This document shows, piece after piece, positions 5,800-8,901 of a DNA stretch of 8,901 nucleotides. The stretch is taken from the NCBI GenBank assembly GCA_963582255.1, contig CAUZRD010000083.1, forward strand, positions 1-8,901, written 5' to 3'. A program made the position numbers and the translations under genes. Source of the DNA: CAUZRD01 sp963582255 (GTDB lineage: Bacteria > Pseudomonadota > Alphaproteobacteria > Rhizobiales > TMED25). Below the pieces are notes generated by a model. It searched no databases, was not told the DNA's origin, and worked only from the letters and a program-made list of their open reading frames with translations. The first letter of the stretch is position 1. Each line of letters begins with the position of its first letter.

Positions 5800-6588
5800 A
5801 TGGGCAGCTCAGTTTCAAACCGTATGACAACGATTAATCTTGAGGGAGCGGTTGCGGTTGTCATCGGCTCTAGTGAAGGTATCGGCGCTGCAATAGCAAT
5901 CGGTCTAGCTAATGCAGGAGCAATGGTGGTCACTGGTGGTCGCGATGCGGAGCGGATGTCATCAACGGTTGGGGAGATTGAACGTCAGGGAGGTAAGGTG
6001 GATTTTGAACCTGTTGACGTGCGCGAGCCCGAGAGCATTAAATCATTCAGCGCTGCTATTATACATCGACATGGCGTGGCAACTATTCTCGTCAACTCCA
6101 TGGGCGGAACTTTGATTGAGAAAATGGTGAACGTTGATGTCGATGAATGGGATAATCTGCATAACACCCACCTACGCGGAACGCTTTTGAGCTGTCAGGC
6201 ATTCCAGCCTGGGATGCGTGCGAGTGGTTACGGTAAGATTATCAATCTGAGTTCGCTTGCTGGCTTTCGGGTGGCTAAGAACAGGGGGAGCTATTCTGTT
6301 GCCAAAGCTGGACTTAATCAGCTCACTTGCGCATTAGCATCAGAGTGGGGTCAGTTTGGTATCCGGGTCAATGGAATTGCGCCATCAACAACTCGCACCC
6401 CACGCGCCTCAGCCCAACTTGAGCGCGAACCACAACGTGAGTCTACTATTGTCGAGAGGACGCCGATTGGTCGTCTTGCAACAACGGATGACATGGTTGG
6501 ACCAGCACTGTTCCTTGCTAGCCCAATGTCAGACTTCGTGTCAGGCCAAACGCTTGCTGTCGATGGCGGTATGCTGACGGTCAGGTGA
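5800..6588 (+). CDS. short-chain dehydrogenase/reductase (SDR family oxidoreductase)
   Basis: This is a 262-residue protein of classical SDR length, predicted to be a cytoplasmic NAD(P)(H)-dependent oxidoreductase. The Rossmann motif is GSSEGIG at 23-29. Arg48 after strand beta-2 (TGGR) favours NADP(H) by family rules. Asp73 (VDV) fits the adenine-ring site. The catalytic set is complete: Asn122, Ser152, Tyr165 and Lys169 in YSVAK. The C-terminal FVSGQTLAVDGG is typical of the FabG-like branch. Three motif positions differ from consensus: Ile22 for the Thr of TGxxxGIG, NSMG at 99-102 for NNAG, and Pro-Ser at 195-196 for Pro-Gly. The substrate cannot be told from sequence. The ATG at 5800 is supported by GGGAG 7 bases upstream; an ATG at 5824 has none. 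Its stop codon overlaps the GTG of a possible 40-residue ORF. Confidence 0.93.
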   Translation: MGSSVSNRMTTINLEGAVAVVIGSSEGIGAAIAIGLANAGAMVVTGGRDAERMSSTVGEIERQGGKVDFEPVDVREPESIKSFSAAIIHRHGVATILVNSMGGTLIEKMVNVDVDEWDNLHNTHLRGTLLSCQAFQPGMRASGYGKIINLSSLAGFRVAKNRGSYSVAKAGLNQLTCALASEWGQFGIRVNGIAPSTTRTPRASAQLEREPQRESTIVERTPIGRLATTDDMVGPALFLASPMSDFVSGQTLAVDGGMLTVR

Positions 6589-6707
6589 CTGTTTCAACAT
6601 ACGTTGATCAACAGAAGGTGGCTTTTTATACGCCTGCATATCCGATGACCGACGATCAAAAATGTAAGCAGGACGGTTGTCCGGCGGTATTGGACAAGGC
6701 TTGGTAA
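6585..6707 (+). CDS. possible 40-residue ORF coupled to the SDR gene
   Basis: A GTG at 6585 overlaps the SDR stop codon as GTGA, an arrangement often seen in translationally coupled genes. The frame stays open for 40 residues to TAA at 6705. The product would begin VTVSTYVDQQKVAFYTPAYP and contain two cysteines (residues 27 and 32, as C-K-Q-D-G-C). It has no signal peptide and no family I recognise. There is no strong ribosome site of its own, so expression would depend on coupling. It may equally be a chance open frame: at this length that is not improbable. Confidence 0.3.
   Translation: MTVSTYVDQQKVAFYTPAYPMTDDQKCKQDGCPAVLDKAW
6677..6697. repeat. 6-bp inverted repeat (small hairpin)
   Basis: TTGTCC at 6677-6682 pairs with GGACAA at 6692-6697 over a 9-base loop, inside the end of the 40-residue frame. 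No T-run follows. It may be a weak 3' hairpin of the SDR transcript. Confidence 0.25.
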
Positions 6708-6750
6708 GTAGTAGCGTTTGTTGTGACCGTTAGGGCATCTAAAGCAGAAC

Positions 6751-6762
6751 CAGTTTAAACTG
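6751..6762. promoter_or_regulatory. perfect palindrome, possible operator upstream of the LTxxQ-like gene
   Basis: CAGTTTAAACTG is a perfect 12-base palindrome lying 12 bases before the ribosome site and 25 before the start codon of the next gene. That location suits a repressor site or an mRNA leader element. No regulator can be named, and a chance palindrome is possible. Confidence 0.35.
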
Positions 6763-6787
6763 ATTCCACAGATCGGAGGATAGGTAT

Positions 6788-7294
6788 ATGAAAGAGCAGA
6801 ATGCCGATAAAGTTTGGTTTTCCTCGATGTATTTACCCCGAAATTCGCTAAGAAAACAAAATAGCAATCATATTGTGATCGTGATCCGAGCCCTTACGTT
6901 TATTGCTATATTGTTGATCTTTCCGGTCGATAGTGTTCACGCTGCCGGGGCGTCTCTGGGCCTGAGCCAGGCCGACCTTCAGCGCTTGAATAGCCAAATG
7001 AAGCTGACCCGCGCGCAAATACCGCGAGTCAATTCTATTGCACGTGCTCTTGTGAGTGAGAATGCGGTTGTGTTGAAAGAATTCGGAATTGATGGGCAGT
7101 CCTGCAGTAATCTTGGTCCGTTCAAGCTCGCTGCACTCAATAGCAAGACCCAGGCAGTTTATTCCCGTGCCCGTGGAAAAATGTCCAAGATCCTATCGGT
7201 TGATCAACTGCGCATATTCAGTGCGGTTTACTCTAAGCGTCGCCAGGAGACCAAACAACGCATCTTATGTAGAGCGCGTCGAGCCAAGCGCTAG
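6788..7294 (+). CDS. secreted small helical protein with two LTxxQ-like motifs (Spy/CpxP-like pattern)
   Basis: The 168-residue product has a long polar N-region (1-28), a hydrophobic segment at about 29-47 (HIVIVIRALTFIAILLIF) and a likely signal-peptidase site after VHA at residue 52. The mature part of about 116 residues is basic and predicted mostly helical. It carries LTRAQ at 73-77 and LSVDQ at 136-140, roughly 63 residues apart. That spacing and the helical context resemble the paired LTxxQ motifs of Spy/CpxP-type periplasmic proteins, which bind unfolded proteins or modulate envelope-stress sensing. Cys106 and Cys161 could form a disulfide. The C-terminus is strongly basic (CRARRAKR). 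The start is well supported by GGAGG at 6775-6779, 8 bases before the ATG. The similarity is a motif-level judgement; a membrane-anchored protein of other function is possible. Confidence 0.65.
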   Translation: MKEQNADKVWFSSMYLPRNSLRKQNSNHIVIVIRALTFIAILLIFPVDSVHAAGASLGLSQADLQRLNSQMKLTRAQIPRVNSIARALVSENAVVLKEFGIDGQSCSNLGPFKLAALNSKTQAVYSRARGKMSKILSVDQLRIFSAVYSKRRQETKQRILCRARRAKR

Positions 7295-7297
7295 TTA

Positions 7298-7525
7298 TCG
7301 ATCAGCCATTAGCCGTGTCTGGATTTTTGGGCAAGCTGGTGTGGCCTCACCATAAATATAAAATTGAGCGCCAACTGGCTTTCCGAAATCATAACGAATA
7401 GCAACAGCACGGATAGCGGCTCAGCGCGCTGCTACATTAAATCCTCCTGTCCGGCCTAAACTCAGGGGGGCGCCGGCTGGCAGCAGTTTTACGGCAACAA
7501 ATGCTACGCGTAGATTTAAACAACC
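7298..7525 (-). pseudogene. possible decayed reading frame downstream of the amidase gene
   Basis: Reading past the amidase stop in the same minus-strand frame gives about 76 codons up to TAA at 7297-7295, interrupted only by one TGA at 7423-7421. The distal part, 41 codons, reads as a plausible protein tail (AIRYDFGKPVGAQFYIYGEA) with no recognisable family. The TGA could be a CGA Arg codon changed by one base. A GGAGG on the minus strand (7447-7443) precedes an ATG at 7438 that is immediately followed by TAG, so no intact start is present. This could be a gene remnant or chance. Confidence 0.2.
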
Positions 7526-8731
7526 TTATGCGTTTGCACGCGTTCCGGCGAGTTTCACGGCAAGGTCAAGCAGCATTTCATCGCCACCCGCCTCGGCCAT
7601 TAATCCAAGGCCGAGTGGAAGATTATTGACTTTGCAAAGCGGTAGGCTGATTTGTGGAACACCGGCAAGCGGTGATGCGCTATTGATGCGCCCATTCTTC
7701 TCTACAATACGCCAGGACTCGTCGGGGCCGGAGTTTTGTAGGGGAGCAACTCCTGGTGCGGCCGGAAGCGCGAGGACAGTGCCTGGCTCCAATAGATGGG
7801 TGAGATGAGAGCGCACTGTATCACGGGAAACTTGCGCTTTATTGTACACATCCACTCCGATTTTTGCTCCAGCTGCCATCCTCATTGCACCGTTTTTGCT
7901 TAAGGTTGGCTGGAAATTTTCAATCCAGTCTCGGTGGCTGTGCCAGCCTTCATACTCGCGAAATACTGCTATCAACTTGGACCAGTCTGCAAGACTATCA
8001 CTACCGGCCATGTTGATGTCCTCTACCACGTCAAAATGCTCTGAAATATCACGAACAGCTGTCATGAGAATGGCCTGTGCATCTTCATCCAACACCGCGA
8101 ACGCATCACGTGCGATTAACAAGCGTTGGGGCTTCGTAAAAGATTTCCTATCTTCTGCTCTGAGCAATTGATTGCCAATCTGCGCAAGGAGGTGGGGTTC
8201 GCGCGCAAACCATCCCGCAGTATCGAGGCTTGGTGCAAACGGCATGACAGAGCGAAGAGAAATCCGTCCATGCGTCGGTCTGATGCCATATATACCGCAA
8301 AATGATGCCGGAACTCGGACCGATCCGCCGGTATCAGACCCAAGTGCGAAGTCGACTAAGCCCGCTGCTGTTGCCGCCGCAGATCCCGACGAAGAGCCGC
8401 CGGTAACTCTGCCTGGTGCGGCGATGTTGATCGGAGTTCCATAAAATGGGTTTTCGCCTGTTAGTCCCATCACTAATTCTTCCGTGATGGACATACCGGC
8501 AAGAGTGGCTCCAGCATCGATAAGACGTTGAACTACTGGAGCGGTTTTGATTGCCGGAGAATGGGTCGCGATCCAGTCTGGATTTCCGCAACAGCAAGTG
8601 TGTCCGGCGACGTCATAAATATCTTTGAGCGCGAAAGTTAAGCCGCTCAGGGGTTCGTGCGGCTTACCTTCAATAAATACAGAATCATGGGTACAAAATG
8701 CACCAATGTCGGTTGTTTGAATATTTTCCAT
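7526..8731 (-). CDS. amidase-signature enzyme, AMI1-like (indole-3-acetamide amidase type)
   Basis: This enzyme hydrolyses a carboxamide to the acid and ammonia using the Ser-cisSer-Lys triad of the amidase-signature family. The 401-residue product shows Lys36 in FALKDIYD, Ser113 in GGSSSGSA and Ser137 in DTGGSVRVPAS. These are the positions I recall for the triad of Arabidopsis AMI1, and much of the N-terminal half (LSGLTFALKDIYDVAG, GNPDW, THSPAI, GENPFYGTP) reads like AMI1. Indole-3-acetamide or another aryl-acetamide is therefore a reasonable but unproven substrate. The protein is cytoplasmic, with no signal peptide. A longer frame opens at 8839, but that start lies upstream of the likely promoter. 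ATG 8731 or the adjacent GTG 8734 is preferred, with AAGGA at 8750-8746. It is convergent with the LTxxQ-like gene. Confidence 0.9.
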   Translation of the reverse strand: MENIQTTDIGAFCTHDSVFIEGKPHEPLSGLTFALKDIYDVAGHTCCCGNPDWIATHSPAIKTAPVVQRLIDAGATLAGMSITEELVMGLTGENPFYGTPINIAAPGRVTGGSSSGSAAATAAGLVDFALGSDTGGSVRVPASFCGIYGIRPTHGRISLRSVMPFAPSLDTAGWFAREPHLLAQIGNQLLRAEDRKSFTKPQRLLIARDAFAVLDEDAQAILMTAVRDISEHFDVVEDINMAGSDSLADWSKLIAVFREYEGWHSHRDWIENFQPTLSKNGAMRMAAGAKIGVDVYNKAQVSRDTVRSHLTHLLEPGTVLALPAAPGVAPLQNSGPDESWRIVEKNGRINSASPLAGVPQISLPLCKVNNLPLGLGLMAEAGGDEMLLDLAVKLAGTRANA

Positions 8732-8776
8732 CACGTTCAGTCTTATCCTTTTTCTTTTCCAAGTTCTGGTCGGACA

Positions 8777-8806
8777 ATAACACACAGTGTCGATGATCCC
8801 TGTCAA
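8777..8806 (-). promoter_or_regulatory. sigma-70 promoter of the amidase gene
   Basis: On the minus strand, a perfect TTGACA (8806-8801) is followed after 18 bases by TGTTAT (8782-8777, 4 of 6 to consensus). Transcription would start near 8770, about 40 bases before the start codon at 8731. This is the best core promoter in the window, and it argues against translation from 8839. Confidence 0.6.
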
Positions 8807-8901
8807 CGTGCTTGTTTGCTGCCGTAGCCACTTTGTCATTCTTGGCTGATACGCGGCTCAGAGCGCTAGTTTCTGTAGAGTAGATAATCATTTTTGGTAA
8901 A

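Noticed and set aside
8732..8839. ATG at 8839 as the amidase start
   Set aside because: It lies upstream of the likely promoter (8777-8806), and the extra 36 residues do not resemble the family N-terminus.
4754..8901. Integrated element bounded by tRNA-Asp
   Set aside because: I found no repeat of the tRNA 3' end downstream and no integrase, relaxase or transposase gene in the window.

Overview
The window looks like chromosomal DNA of an alphaproteobacterium, possibly of Rhodospirillales type. The main reason is the run clpX - lon - hupB - tRNA-Val(UAC) - tRNA-Asp(GUC), all on the plus strand, with ClpX, Lon and HU proteins that read as ordinary proteobacterial orthologues. The assignment rests on gene order and protein character recalled from memory, not on a search.

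Left part (1-4036): the 3' end of clpX (the ClpXP unfoldase, cut by the window edge), a complete lon (ATP-dependent protease) and hupB (the small nucleoid protein HU). This is a protein quality-control and nucleoid block. The clpX-lon gap and the 421-base lon-hupB gap hold inverted repeats and possible control sites. A long perfect palindrome follows hupB and probably acts as its terminator.

Middle (4037-4830): two tRNA genes with CCA encoded, tRNA-Val and tRNA-Asp. Each has a plausible sigma-70 promoter ending in a GC-rich discriminator. An AT-rich inverted repeat lies just before tRNA-Val.

Right part (4831-8901): accessory genes with no obvious shared pathway. They are a signal-peptide-bearing outer-membrane beta-barrel candidate, a short-chain dehydrogenase/reductase (SDR) with several non-consensus motif positions, a possible 40-residue ORF overlapping the SDR stop codon, a secreted small helical protein with two LTxxQ-like motifs (Spy/CpxP-like pattern), and on the minus strand an amidase-signature enzyme closely resembling plant AMI1-type indole-3-acetamide amidases. 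A stretch downstream of the amidase may be a decayed reading frame. As I recall, the nuo operon follows this block in many alphaproteobacteria; it is absent here, so gene order seems to change after tRNA-Asp. I saw no integrase, transposase, CRISPR array or attachment-site duplication.

Most of the window is ordinary. I did not find a convincing new multi-gene system. The items most worth a second look are the coupled 40-residue ORF, the repeated CTGATT/AATCAG motif before hupB, the LTxxQ-like secreted protein with its upstream palindrome, and the possible gene remnant after the amidase.
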